NCBI GenBank assembly: GCA_035443945.1
Contig: DAOMNQ010000006.1
Coordinates: 1-64,000 of the forward strand
From: CAADGN01 sp035443945
GTDB lineage: Bacteria > Planctomycetota > Phycisphaerae > Phycisphaerales > UBA1924
Direction of reading: 5' to 3'
DNA: 64,000 bases
Positions 15,939 to 27,300 of the stretch are shown one piece after another; the first letter of the stretch is position 1; every line of letters begins with the position of its first letter. Position numbers and translations under genes: made by a program. Under the pieces are notes generated by a model that was given only the letters and a program-made list of their open reading frames with translations, had not been told where the DNA came from and made no database searches.

Positions 15939-18190
15939 ACACCCTCCGCATCCTCGTGACCGCGTTCGCCTCGCTCGCCCTCGCGCAGCCCGGCCCGTGC
16001 GACGACCCGCCCTTCCTCGGCCTCGGCCTGCGCGACTCGCCCGACGGCCCCGTCGTCTCGTGGATCTTCCCCGGCCCGCTCGGCGGGGCGGGCTACTCCT
16101 CAACCATCGGCATCGCGCGCGGCGACAACGTCGAAGCCGTCTACCTCGCCGACGAGCCGACTGCCGATGCACGCCGCCCCATCGCCGCCGCCGGCGACCT
16201 CAACGAACTCGTCGCCACGCTCAGGCCCGGCCAGACCGTCATCATCGAGGCCCGCCGATCGCCCGACGCCCAACCCAACGCAGCCGTCCCAAGGGGAGGG
16301 TCCGGCGGCGAGATCAGCCGCTACCTCGCCACGCTGGGCTCGCGTTCGCAGTGGACGGGCACCGTCGGGCTCGGGCTTGACGGGCGCGACGTCGCGCTCG
16401 TCGAGCCGGGCGAGTTCGAGACGGCGCTGCTCGACGCGGCCGGCTCGGTCGGCATCCGCGCCGCGGACGGCGGCATCGATGCACTGCTCGCGCACCTCGC
16501 CCGCGTCCAGGAGAACGCGCTCGACCCGAACTCACTCTCCGCCGTCGTCCAGTGCTTCCGCAACCCCCTCAGCGTGGACTCGGTCGAGTCGTCGCTCGCC
16601 CGGCGTGCCCGCGACGCGGCCACAGGCGAACCGGACGCGATCGCCGCCTTCATCCGGGCCGCGCTCGATCTCCCGCACCACGCCCTGAACGCGGATCCGT
16701 CCGCGATCCCGGAGCGTGACGCCGCCCGGCTGCGCGACGACGCGCGGGCCTTGGTCCGCCGTCTGCGCGACACCGTCTCCATCGGGGGCGACGACGCCGA
16801 GGCGCAGATCCGCGCCATCCGCGACAGCCGCGGGTTCGTCGAGCCACACCTCACCCACACACTCGCGCTCTGGAGCGTCATGTCGCACTGGGAAGCAGTC
16901 GGACGCGCCAACGCCCGCGGCGAGCCGCTCGCCGACCTGCCCGAACGCATCCGCGGCGCCGTGCGCGGCGACGTGCTCTTCTGGATGGAGTTTCCCAACG
17001 GCACGATCGGCGTCGTCGGCGGACCCGGCCCCAACGAGTACGACATGCGCGTCATCGCCGACGTCTATGACATCGGCGGCGACGACGTCTACCGATTCGC
17101 GCCCGCCGACGGCTCACCCTCCGGCGGCAATCACCACGTCATCGACCTGGCCGGCGACGACCTCTACCTCGCCGAGGGCGACTTCTGCGGCCCCGGCGTC
17201 GGCATCCTCGGACTCTCCATCATCGACGACCGCGCCGGCAACGACACCTACCGATCCTCCGGTCAGTTCTCCATCGGCGCGGGCCTCTTCGGCGTCGGCG
17301 TCATCATCGACCACGCGGGCGACGACACCTACGAGAACCTCGGCCCCGCAAGCGGATGGACCATCGGCGTCGGCGTCTACGGCGCTGGTCTGGTCATCGA
17401 CCTCGACGGCAGCGACACCTACCACGGCGAGCAACTCGTCCAGGGCGTCGGCGGGCCGCGCGGGCTCGGGGTGATCATCGATGCCCGCGGCAACGACTCG
17501 TACAAGGCCAACGGCCCCTCGTTCGCTTCCGTCTACGGCACGGCGGGCGTCTTCAAGGCCTTCGGCCAGGGGTTCGGCTACGGCGCACGCTCCTACGCCG
17601 CGGGCGGCATCGGCGCGATCTACGACCTCGACGGCGACGACCGATACGAGGCGGGCGAGTTCGCGCAGGCGTGCGCGTACTACTTCGCCCTCGGCATCCT
17701 GCACGACTTCGCCGGCAACGACCGCTACCACGGCAACCGCTACGGCCAGGGGTCGGCCGCGCACCAGGCCATCGGCATCCTCATCGACGACGCCGGCGAT
17801 GACGAGTACCGCGCCATGACCGCCGCCTGCCAGGGTTCGTCGTGGGACGAGTCCACCGGCATCCTCATCGACCGCGCCGGCAACGACACCTACAAGGCTG
17901 ACGGCCTCGCGCAAGGCTCCGCGTCCATGCAGGCCATCGGCATCCTCATCGACCTCAGCGGCGACGATGTGTACGAGGCCGCCGGCAACGCACGACACGG
18001 ACGCTCGGGCGGCAACAACTACCACTACGACGCGGCGCGGGTGTTCAGTTTCAGCGCGCTGATCGACCTCGGCGGCGGTGCGGACCGGTACAGTTCCGAC
18101 CGGGCCAACAACTCCACCGCCGCGACCGGCGCATTCAACGAAGCATCCCCAGCGGACTCTGATCTGCACGGGGTGTTCGTGGACAGGTAG
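15935..18190 (+). CDS. secreted repeat protein with twelve IDxxGDDxY repeats and PDZ-like domain
   Basis: 751 residues from the ATG at 15935. An N-terminal signal peptide (MNTLRILVTAFASLALAQ) is followed by a PDZ-like segment (about 25-110: 'GLGLRDSPDGPVVSWIFPGP', 'TLRPGQTVIIEARR') and a helical middle (170-365). Residues 372-720 hold about twelve repeats of roughly 20-35 residues with the core pattern 'hhID-x-x-G-(N/D)-D-x-Y', for example VIDLAGDDLY, IIDHAGDDTY, LIDRAGNDTY and LIDLSGDDVY, joined by 'QGxxxxxxGI' turns. This looks like a right-handed beta-helix with regularly placed acidic and tyrosine rungs, likely cell-surface and possibly calcium-binding. I know no functional assignment. 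Confidence 0.8.
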   Translation: MNTLRILVTAFASLALAQPGPCDDPPFLGLGLRDSPDGPVVSWIFPGPLGGAGYSSTIGIARGDNVEAVYLADEPTADARRPIAAAGDLNELVATLRPGQTVIIEARRSPDAQPNAAVPRGGSGGEISRYLATLGSRSQWTGTVGLGLDGRDVALVEPGEFETALLDAAGSVGIRAADGGIDALLAHLARVQENALDPNSLSAVVQCFRNPLSVDSVESSLARRARDAATGEPDAIAAFIRAALDLPHHALNADPSAIPERDAARLRDDARALVRRLRDTVSIGGDDAEAQIRAIRDSRGFVEPHLTHTLALWSVMSHWEAVGRANARGEPLADLPERIRGAVRGDVLFWMEFPNGTIGVVGGPGPNEYDMRVIADVYDIGGDDVYRFAPADGSPSGGNHHVIDLAGDDLYLAEGDFCGPGVGILGLSIIDDRAGNDTYRSSGQFSIGAGLFGVGVIIDHAGDDTYENLGPASGWTIGVGVYGAGLVIDLDGSDTYHGEQLVQGVGGPRGLGVIIDARGNDSYKANGPSFASVYGTAGVFKAFGQGFGYGARSYAAGGIGAIYDLDGDDRYEAGEFAQACAYYFALGILHDFAGNDRYHGNRYGQGSAAHQAIGILIDDAGDDEYRAMTAACQGSSWDESTGILIDRAGNDTYKADGLAQGSASMQAIGILIDLSGDDVYEAAGNARHGRSGGNNYHYDAARVFSFSALIDLGGGADRYSSDRANNSTAATGAFNEASPADSDLHGVFVDR

Positions 18191-18509
18191 CGGCCGACCC
18201 TGTAATCCCGCGGACGCACGAAGCGGGTTCGTCCCGGCTCTTCGGGGAGACACGCCTTGCGCCCTTCGGCCCGGCGGGCTGGGCGTGCCTAGCCGTGGGT
18301 TGAGCGAGGAGTCCGCGACGAGCGAAAGCCCCCCGGAAAACGCCGCCAACTCCCCCTTCCGACCCCGAAGGAACCGTCGTGCGCCCCGCACCCGCAAGCA
18401 GCACTCGCCGCATGCCCGTTACTCCCCAATGAACCGCAAAAAAAACCGGGGTCCGCGGGCGAGAACTCGCACGCGGACCTCGTGATGTGGGTGAGATGAA
18501 CTCGCCGGC
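18191..18509. other. intergenic region between convergent genes
   Basis: 319 bases between the stop codons of the repeat protein (+) and the PEP-CTERM-like protein (-). It holds a strong terminator for the minus-strand gene near its right end (18438-18480); nothing else is recognisable. Confidence 0.6.
18438..18480 (-). terminator. intrinsic terminator of the PEP-CTERM-like gene
   Basis: On the minus strand a 14-base stem (18466-18479 paired with 18450-18463, one mismatch) is followed, after CCGG, by eight T (A-run at 18438-18445 on plus). It starts about 30 bases after the stop of the gene at 18510. Confidence 0.8.
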
Positions 18510-19181
18510 TCAGCGGCGGCGGCGCACGGCCAGCGTGCCGCACGCGAGAGCGAGCGCCAGCGCCCCGGGCGACGGCACGATCAACGCGCTGACGAGCGTC
18601 GGCACGCCGGAGAAGTCGCTGCCGAAGAAGTCCGGTGGGTTCTGGATCTGCAGCAGCACGATGGCCCCGCTGAAGGGCGCGATCGGACCCTGGAAGTTGG
18701 TCGCGAAGTGCCCGGACGTCGTGCCGTCGAACCGGCTGTCTCCGCTGTTGTCGGCGATCAACACGTTCTCCAGGTAGCCGTTGAAGAACACGACGCCGTT
18801 GCCGCCGTCGATCCACCTGCCGTCAACGAGACCGCTGATCGTGTCGCCGAAGGCGTCGGTCGAGACGAACGTGCCGGACCCGGAGCGATCACCGTTGGGG
18901 TCGATGGGCCCCACCTTGAGGGACAGCATGTAGCCGGCGGTGCTCCCCCAATCGCCGGCGTTGAACTCCGCCGTGCCGCCCCCGCCGACCAACCGTGTCA
19001 CATCGCCGGACGTGTTCGAGACGACCTTCGCGTCGAACATCATCGTGCTGACGTCGAACGACCCGTCAAGGTCGCTGTACGTGTACGAGATGATCGGCGT
19101 CTGACCGGCGGCATGCTGTGCACAGAACAGCGCGGCGGCCGCACCGAACGCACCGAATCGCATCATCGTTCTCGTGTTCAT
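18510..19181 (-). CDS. secreted protein with PEP-CTERM-like sorting tail
   Basis: 223 residues from the ATG at 19181, preceded by AAGGAG 9-14 bases upstream. A signal peptide (MNTRTMMRFGAFGAAAALFCAQHAAGQ) is followed by a beta-rich domain of unknown function ('ISYTYSDLDGSFDVSTMMFD'). The C-terminus 'VPSPGALALALACGTLAVRRRR' is a VPxP motif, a membrane span and an arginine cluster, the tripartite PEP-CTERM type sorting signal. Such proteins are exported and processed by an exosortase, not encoded here. A terminator follows at 18438-18480. Confidence 0.87.
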   Translation of the reverse strand: MNTRTMMRFGAFGAAAALFCAQHAAGQTPIISYTYSDLDGSFDVSTMMFDAKVVSNTSGDVTRLVGGGGTAEFNAGDWGSTAGYMLSLKVGPIDPNGDRSGSGTFVSTDAFGDTISGLVDGRWIDGGNGVVFFNGYLENVLIADNSGDSRFDGTTSGHFATNFQGPIAPFSGAIVLLQIQNPPDFFGSDFSGVPTLVSALIVPSPGALALALACGTLAVRRRR

Positions 19182-19523
19182 ACTCTCCAACTCCTTCTTT
19201 GGCTGGACCGCATTGTTGCTCGGCGCGAGTTCACTCCGCCTCCCAAGATCTGAAACCGGTTCGACCTCAATCGTCCGGCTCACAACTGCCAGCCTACCTG
19301 CCGCCCGCCGCATTTCAAGGCTGTTGTCGCCAACCTACCGGGGTTTGCCATTCGATTAGGGACAGTTCCCACAGCCTCTCCCCCATATGCCTGTTTCGGA
19401 GTGTGCGGCTCGTTGCAAACTCCTTGCGAACAGGCGGCCTGCACGCTGCACCAAGCCCCACCAGGACCGCCCGGACAGGGCTGTCTCCAGCAGCGAAACG
19501 GCGAACTCCCGATGCCGTCGCCC
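19182..19523. other. intergenic region upstream of PEP-CTERM-like gene
   Basis: 342 bases between the start of the PEP-CTERM-like gene and the stop of the debranching enzyme, both on minus. It is less GC-rich than the surroundings, which fits a promoter region for the 18510-19181 gene. I see no gene, repeat or RNA that I can support. Confidence 0.5.
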
Positions 19524-21498
19524 TTACTGCTGCTCGTCGATCCAGCACGGTGCGCCCCCACCCCCCCCTGCAAGCACGACCCGTTCCAGCCGCAGCAGTT
19601 CCGCCACGCTCCACGCCTGGAAGGGGCAGCCGCCCGGGCGGTGGGGCGCGTCGCCGTCGGCCACTTCGGCGATGTGCCCAAGCCCGCCCGCCTCCGCGTT
19701 GCGCAGCAGCGGCTCGACGAACCGCTCCCGAGCCTCGCGCTTCGCTTCAGCCGTCGCGCCGCGCACGCGCACCCACGCCTCCACGAACGGGCCGAGCAGC
19801 CACGGCCAGACCGTGCCGTTGTGGTACGCCGTGTCGCGCTCCAGCGGTCCGCCCTCGAACCGACCGCGGTAGCCCGGCTCGCGCGGCCCGAGCGTGCGCA
19901 GTCCCATCGGCGTCCACAACTCGCGCTCGACCACGTCGACAACCCGCGTCGCACGCTCGCGGTCCAGCAGCGACCAGCGCAGCCCCCCCACCGCGAGCAC
20001 CTGGTTCGGCCGCAGCGACCGGTCCAGCGCGCCGGGGGCATGGTCCGCGTCCACCACGTCGTGCAGCGTGCCGCGCTCGGCGTCCCAGAACCGCTCGCGA
20101 AACGACGAGAGCGCTCGCCGCCATGCCGCGTCGAGTTTGGCGTCCTTCGGCTCCATCTCGGACGCGGTGCGCAACGCGTTGATCCAGAGGGCCTGGACCT
20201 CGACTGGCTTGCCGACGCGTGGCGTGATCGCCCGGCCGTCCACGCGCGCGTCCATCCACGTCAGGCTCGTGCCGCGCTCGCCCGCCGCGAGCAGGCCATC
20301 CTCCGTCACGCGCACGCCGTGCCGCGCGCCCCGCAGGTGCCCGGCGACGATCCGGCGCACCGCCGATCGCAGCGATTCCTCCTCGCCCGGCTCCAGCCGC
20401 AGGCTCGCCCGCCTGGCTGCGTCGAGAAACTCCCACGCCGCCTGCACGAACCAGAGCGCGGCGTCCACGCTGTGATACTCGGGCTGCGTCCCGGCGTCGG
20501 GGAACCGGTTCGGCAGCATCCCGTCAACGACGAATCGCGACCACTCGCCGAGGATCGACCGCGCTTCCTCCAGCCGGCCCGTCGCGAGGCACAGCCCGCG
20601 CACCGAAATGAACGTGTCCCGCCCCCAGTCCGTGAACCACGGATAGCCCGCGATGATCGTCTTCGACAGCCCTCGCGAGACCACGTACGCCTGCGCCGAT
20701 GCGGCCAGCCCCGTCCCCAGCGCGCTGCGCCGCGCACGCTCGCCGCGGCGCAACTCCTCCAGTGCCGGCTCGGCGACGGTGCCCGGCTCTCGCGGCGTGT
20801 CGGCGGACAGGATCAACCACGCCTCGCCGGACGACAGGTCGAACTCGAAGTGCCCCGGCGAGGCGAGGTCCTCCACGCTGTCCAGGCCCCGGCGCGCCTC
20901 CTCCGCGTACAGGAACCGCCGGTACCACTCCATCGCGTCGCGGTAGGTCCCGTTCGACAGGGCGGAGATCGACGGCACGCCGTGGTAGGGCCGCCAGACC
21001 ACCACCTCGCCGCGCCGTTCCGACGAGGCGTTGAAACTCGGGTTCTCGTGGTGCGTCGCGTGGTAGTCTCGCACCGACATCAGCGGCCGCACCGAAAGCC
21101 CGGCGCCCTTCCGCCCCGTCAGCAGCCGCCACGAGAGGACGACCATCGGCCTGCCGCGCGGCACGAACACCTCGTGCTGCACGCGCGTCCGATCCGGCAG
21201 CCGGTACGTCCACGTCGGCCACGGCTCGCGCACGAACGACTCCACCCACCGGTCGCCGCGCGGGTGCAGCACGTCGGGCGCATACCGGTGCGCGCACAGC
21301 GGCACGGGGCACTCCCCGCCCGTCAGCCACACGTCAAGCCCGTTCACCAGCGCGAACCGATCGGTCGGCGGCGTGCGCGAGGCGAGCAGCAGGGCGTGGT
21401 ACCGGCGCGTGCGAATGCCGCCGACGGTTCCCGACGCGAAACCGCCGAGGCCNNNNNNNNNNGAGCCATTCCGCCTCCATCGCCGCGATGCGCGCCAT
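19524..21498 (-). CDS. amylo-alpha-1,6-glucosidase (glycogen debranching enzyme), interrupted by scaffold gap
   Basis: About 655 residues. The enzyme hydrolyses alpha-1,6 branch points during glycogen breakdown. The N-terminal family motif is split by ten N: before the gap MARIAAMEAEWL (start ATG 21498), after it 'GLGGFASGTVGG'. In homologues two to three residues (x-T-N) separate the halves, so the true gap is probably 9 bases and the frame across the placeholder is off by one. The catalytic part carries 'GYPWFTDWGRDTFISVRGL', 'TWMDARVDG', and 'YHNGTVWPWLLGPFVEA' near the end, typical of GH133. It lies 27 bases after the glycogen synthase gene on the same strand. Confidence 0.9.
21453..21462. 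other. assembly gap (10 N)
   Basis: Ten unresolved bases inside the 5' part of the debranching enzyme gene. The flanking protein halves require a gap whose length is a multiple of three, so ten is a placeholder. Confidence 0.98.
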
Positions 21499-21525
21499 GC
21501 CGCCCCCAACCCCCGGGCCGTCCGA

Positions 21526-23433
21526 TCAGTACGTGCCCGCCCGCGCCCGCGCGAGCGCGAGGTCGTGGGCCACGTGGTACGGCCGCGACACGCGCGACCA
21601 GTCGAAGTTCCACGAACGCTGCTCCACCTGGTTGCGCAGGGCGACCCGCGCCCTCCGGTCCATGCCGCAGAACTCGAGCATCCGGCGTGCGAGCAGGTCG
21701 GCGGACTCGGCGTAGTCGCGCCCGCGCCGCGGCAGGATCCAGAGTCCCCAGCGGTCGTGGTCGGCGAAGTTCTCCGCGACGTGCCGCCCGAATCCGGCGA
21801 GGTCGCTCGTCACCGCCGGCACGCCCATCGTCACGCACTCCAGCGGCGTGTAGCCCCACGGCTCGTACGCGCTCGGGAAGACGCCCAGGTGGCACCCGCG
21901 CACGAACTGCTCGTACTCCATCCCCCACAGCGGGTTCGTCGGGCTGATGAAGTCGGGGTGGTAGACGACTTTGACGCGATCCTCGGGGTGGTTCAGCAGG
22001 CCGAGGCGGCGGATCGTGCGCACGATCTCGTCGCTCTCGGCGTCGTCCATGTGGTGCGTGAAGACCGAGGGCAGCCGGTCCGTCTTCAGCGCGGCCTGCG
22101 TCCGCCGCATCCGCAGCCGCCAGTACTCGTCCACCAGCGAATCCAGGTTCACGCGCCGCCCCGCCGCCGCCTCGCGGAACATGCGCTCGCCCAGCGCGGC
22201 CGAGATGTGCTCGCACACCCCGCGCAACTCGCTCAGAACCCCGCGGCTCTGGAGAGCCTCGGGCAGCAGCGATCGCGTCGGCCGCCGCGTGATGATGAAG
22301 AACACCACCGTCACGTCGCTCCCGCGCCGGCGCAACTCCGCGTTCAGGCGCGCGCACGCGTCCATGCACAGGTCGAACCCCTTGTTCCGCGGCTCGAACC
22401 GCCCGCTGCTGAAGAAGTAGAGCGTCTTGTCCAGGTCGAAGGCGTAACTCGGGAAAAAGTGCCCCATCACGAACTCGTGGATCCGGTCCTTGAACTGCGC
22501 GTGCATCGTCTGGAACTCGTGCCCCACGCTGTACTGCTCGACGTTCAGCCCGTTCGGCAGCACCAGGTCCGGCTTGCGCCCCAGCAGTGCGCCGCACTCC
22601 TCCGCCGTGATCGGAGAGATCGTCGTGAACACGTGCGCTCCGTGCGCCGCCGCTCGCTCGTAGTGGTGCTGCGCCCGGATGCCGAAGCGCCTCGCCTCCG
22701 CCTCGTGGTCGATCGTCGTCAGGCGGCGGTAGAAGTCCGGGTCGCTCGTCGCGATGTACCGCCCCAGCAGCGTCGCGTGCGTCGTGAAGACCAAACTCGC
22801 CGGCAACTGCTCGCGCCGGATGAACGGGATCGCAAGCCCGCCCAGCCACTCGTGCATGTGCGCCAGAAGCCGACGCTGCCCCTGCCCCCCCCCTGAGTCC
22901 CGCACCCACACCCGGCACATCACCGCGATCAGTTTCCGGATCGCCTCGGCGAACCCGACGACGCCGTCCACCAGTTCATCGTTCCCCGGCGACTCGATCC
23001 CGTGCTCCGCCCACAGCCGGTACTTCACCGCGTCCAGTTTCGTCCCCGTCAGCCCGTGCTCCAGCAGCACCACCCGAGGACGCCCCGGCACCAGCCACCG
23101 ACCGTGGTGCGACTCCAGCCCCTCCGCCCGCAACTCGTCCAGCACGCGCCCCATCCACCCCGTCGCCCGGCGCGGCTCGACCTCGAGCGCGGACCGCGCG
23201 CCCATGTACGGCCCGACGACCATGTAGCGGTTCCCCCACCGCTGCGCCATGGTCGGGGCCTTGGAGCGCAGCACCTGGTAGATGCCGCCGATGGGGTTGC
23301 ACACCTCCCAGCCGATCTCCATGAGGAGTGCGCCGGCGGGCGCACGCTCGGCGTCCACTTCCGGCGCATGGCTCACGCGGGACTGCTCCCCCCCGCGCGC
23401 CGCCACCACGACCTGCTCGTTCACGCTCGCCAT
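21526..23433 (-). CDS. GT3-family (eukaryote-type) glycogen synthase
   Basis: 635 residues. Adds glucose from UDP-glucose to glycogen. It matches family GT3 (animal/fungal GYS type) rather than bacterial GT5 GlgA: 'EIGWEVCNPIGGIYQVLRSKA' at the N-terminus, 'HMHEWLGG', 'FTTHATLLGRYIA', 'GRFEPRNKGFDLCMDA', and the E-x7-E catalytic segment 'YEPWGYTPLECVTMGVPAV'. Unlike the eukaryotic enzymes it has no obvious long phosphorylated tails. The debranching enzyme follows 27 bases later; glgB is divergent 90 bases upstream, so the intervening region probably holds both promoters. Confidence 0.93.
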   Translation of the reverse strand: MASVNEQVVVAARGGEQSRVSHAPEVDAERAPAGALLMEIGWEVCNPIGGIYQVLRSKAPTMAQRWGNRYMVVGPYMGARSALEVEPRRATGWMGRVLDELRAEGLESHHGRWLVPGRPRVVLLEHGLTGTKLDAVKYRLWAEHGIESPGNDELVDGVVGFAEAIRKLIAVMCRVWVRDSGGGQGQRRLLAHMHEWLGGLAIPFIRREQLPASLVFTTHATLLGRYIATSDPDFYRRLTTIDHEAEARRFGIRAQHHYERAAAHGAHVFTTISPITAEECGALLGRKPDLVLPNGLNVEQYSVGHEFQTMHAQFKDRIHEFVMGHFFPSYAFDLDKTLYFFSSGRFEPRNKGFDLCMDACARLNAELRRRGSDVTVVFFIITRRPTRSLLPEALQSRGVLSELRGVCEHISAALGERMFREAAAGRRVNLDSLVDEYWRLRMRRTQAALKTDRLPSVFTHHMDDAESDEIVRTIRRLGLLNHPEDRVKVVYHPDFISPTNPLWGMEYEQFVRGCHLGVFPSAYEPWGYTPLECVTMGVPAVTSDLAGFGRHVAENFADHDRWGLWILPRRGRDYAESADLLARRMLEFCGMDRRARVALRNQVEQRSWNFDWSRVSRPYHVAHDLALARARAGTY

Positions 23434-23523
23434 CCCTCAACTCTAGAGTATCACCCGGCCCCAAGCGTGCCGACGGTTCTCCACTCCGTCACCCACCTCT
23501 CTCCTCCCATACACTCTCCCGCC

Positions 23524-25416
<1,893 letters not shown>

Positions 25417-25486
25417 CCTCCGTGCGCTGGGCCTCACCTTCGGGGCGGGGCCTTGCAAGCCCCGTGTTGATCCCCTCCACCCGACC

Positions 25487-26176
25487 TTACGGGAACAGCC
25501 TCACCGATTCCCAACTGCCCCCCCCCTTTGGCGGGTCGCCCACCTCGCGCCTCCACACCGCCCGGTCGTGCAGCCTGCCGTCGCCGCCGACCCACAACTC
25601 GACGCTTGTCGCCCACAGGCGGAACCCGCCCCAGTGCGCAGGGCGAGGAATCTCCACGTCCTCCCCCTCGCCGAGCAGGTGCATGGGCGTCACGCCGAAC
25701 CGCTCCATCGCCTGCTGCGTTCGTTCCAGCAACTCCGCGCGCGACGACATCGGGCGGCTCTGCTCGCTCGCCCACGCGCCGAGACGCGACAGCAGCGGCC
25801 GGCGCCGGAAGTACGCGTCGCTCTCCTCCGCGGGAGAGCGCACCACCACGCCCTCCACGCGCGCCTGCCGCTGGGCGTGGTCCCAGTGGAAGACCGCGGC
25901 GGCACGCCCGCTCGCCTCCAACTCCCGCCCCTTGCGGCTCTCGTAGTTCGTGAAGAAGACAACGTACCCATCCTCGACGCTCATGCCGCGGCAGAGCACC
26001 ACGCGCGCCGAAGGCCCCCCCTCTCCCGCCGTCGCCAGCACCATCGCGTCCGGATTCGGCGTCGCCTTCGCGCGCAGCCCCTCGTCGAACCACGCCCGCA
26101 GCATCGCCATCGGCGAGGCCGGAAGTTCGTCCGGCAGCCCACCATCCAGTCCGCCCAGCGACCACGCATCGTCCAT
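25487..26176 (-). CDS. pdxH: pyridoxine/pyridoxamine 5'-phosphate oxidase
   Basis: 229 residues from the ATG at 26176. Oxidises PNP or PMP to pyridoxal 5'-phosphate with FMN. FMN-site residues are in 'PDAMVLATAGEGGPSARVVL' and 'YVVFFTNYESRKGRELEASG', followed by 'HWDHAQRQARVEGVVVR' and the end motif 'LHDRAVWRRE' (RLHDR type). Longer frames (to 26359 or 26564) lack similarity. Convergent with glgB on one side and divergent from panE, about 100 bases apart, on the other. Confidence 0.94.
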   Translation of the reverse strand: MDDAWSLGGLDGGLPDELPASPMAMLRAWFDEGLRAKATPNPDAMVLATAGEGGPSARVVLCRGMSVEDGYVVFFTNYESRKGRELEASGRAAAVFHWDHAQRQARVEGVVVRSPAEESDAYFRRRPLLSRLGAWASEQSRPMSSRAELLERTQQAMERFGVTPMHLLGEGEDVEIPRPAHWGGFRLWATSVELWVGGDGRLHDRAVWRREVGDPPKGGGSWESVRLFP

Positions 26177-26277
26177 CCGGCACCCCGCTTCCTGCCCCGG
26201 CCCGAACCATCGTCCACGCGCCGTCCGCCGTCGTCCACAGTAGCCTGAACCCAGAATAGCCGATATACTTGTCCGAA

Positions 26278-27300
26278 ATGTTGCGCCCCATCCAACCCGA
26301 CCCCGCCCGCTGGGAACTCCGCCGCATAGCGATCGTCGGCGCGGGCGCGATGGGCACAAGCCTTGCCGCGATCCTCGGCCGCGTCGTGCCGATCGTCGTT
26401 GTGGCGCGGAACCCGGAGCGAGCGGCGCAACTCGTCCGCGATGGGGCGCGCACGACGGGCCAGATCGAGGCCCGGGCCGCGCCCATCGTCGTCCGCCGCC
26501 TCGACGACCTCGTCGCCATCGGCGGCGCGAGCGCGATCTTCGTCGCCACGAAGACGACCGCCATCCCCGGCGTCGCCGCCGACCTGCGCCCGCTCCTGCC
26601 GCGCCTCGCCGATCAGCCCGCCGGCCTGTTCGTCGTCTCGTACCAGAACGGGATCGAGCCTGGCCGCCAACTGATGGACCTGCTCGGGCATCCCGGCGTG
26701 CTGCGCATTGTGCTCGGCTTTGGCGCGACCATGCACCCGGCGACGGGCGAGGTCCGCATCACCCTGAACGCCCCGCCGCACGCGATCGGCTCGGTCGAGC
26801 CTTCCCACGAGCCGGTCTGCCGCGCCATCGCCGCCCTCCTCAGCCGCGCCGGCCTCGAAACGACCTACGAACCGGCGATCGAGCGGCGGGTGTGGGAGAA
26901 GGCCGTCGTCAATGCCGCCATGAACCCGGTCGCCGCGCTCGTCAACGCGGGCATCGGGCCGGTGCTCGACTCGCCCGCCTCGATGATCGTCGAACGTCTG
27001 CTCGCGGAGGGCGCTGCCGTCGCACGGGCGGAGGGACTTCCCCTCGGCGAGGACTACCTCGCCGCGGCCCGCGTTCTCCTCCGGCGCGCCTCGGACCACA
27101 CCCCCAGCATGGTCGAGGACGTCCGCCTCGGGCGCGAGAGCGAGGTCGGCCAACTCAACCGCCAGATCATCGAGCACGCCCGGCGAGTAGGCGTCCCGAC
27201 GCCCACGCACGAGATCGTCAACGCCCTCATCGAGACCTTCGACTGGAAGGTCTACCACGACGCCGCCCACGCCACGCCGACGCTACCCTCCCCTCCATGA
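26278..27300 (+). CDS. panE: 2-dehydropantoate 2-reductase (ketopantoate reductase)
   Basis: 340 residues from the ATG at 26278 (a TTG lies 9 bases earlier). Reduces ketopantoate to pantoate with NADPH in coenzyme A synthesis. N-terminal Rossmann 'RIAIVGAGAMGTSLAAIL', a mid segment 'VATKTTAIPGVAADLRPLLP' and 'YQNGIEPGRQLM', then the ApbA C-terminal domain with 'WEKAVVNAAMNPVAALVN' (catalytic lysine) and 'EDVRLGRESEVGQLNRQIIE'. Its stop overlaps the start of the next gene by ATGA. Confidence 0.9.
   Translation: MLRPIQPDPARWELRRIAIVGAGAMGTSLAAILGRVVPIVVVARNPERAAQLVRDGARTTGQIEARAAPIVVRRLDDLVAIGGASAIFVATKTTAIPGVAADLRPLLPRLADQPAGLFVVSYQNGIEPGRQLMDLLGHPGVLRIVLGFGATMHPATGEVRITLNAPPHAIGSVEPSHEPVCRAIAALLSRAGLETTYEPAIERRVWEKAVVNAAMNPVAALVNAGIGPVLDSPASMIVERLLAEGAAVARAEGLPLGEDYLAAARVLLRRASDHTPSMVEDVRLGRESEVGQLNRQIIEHARRVGVPTPTHEIVNALIETFDWKVYHDAAHATPTLPSPP

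Noticed and set aside
25417..25486. Possible terminator between glgB and pdxH around 25450-25470
   Set aside because: A short CGGGG...CCCCG stem is visible, but pairing is interrupted and there is no U-run on either strand.
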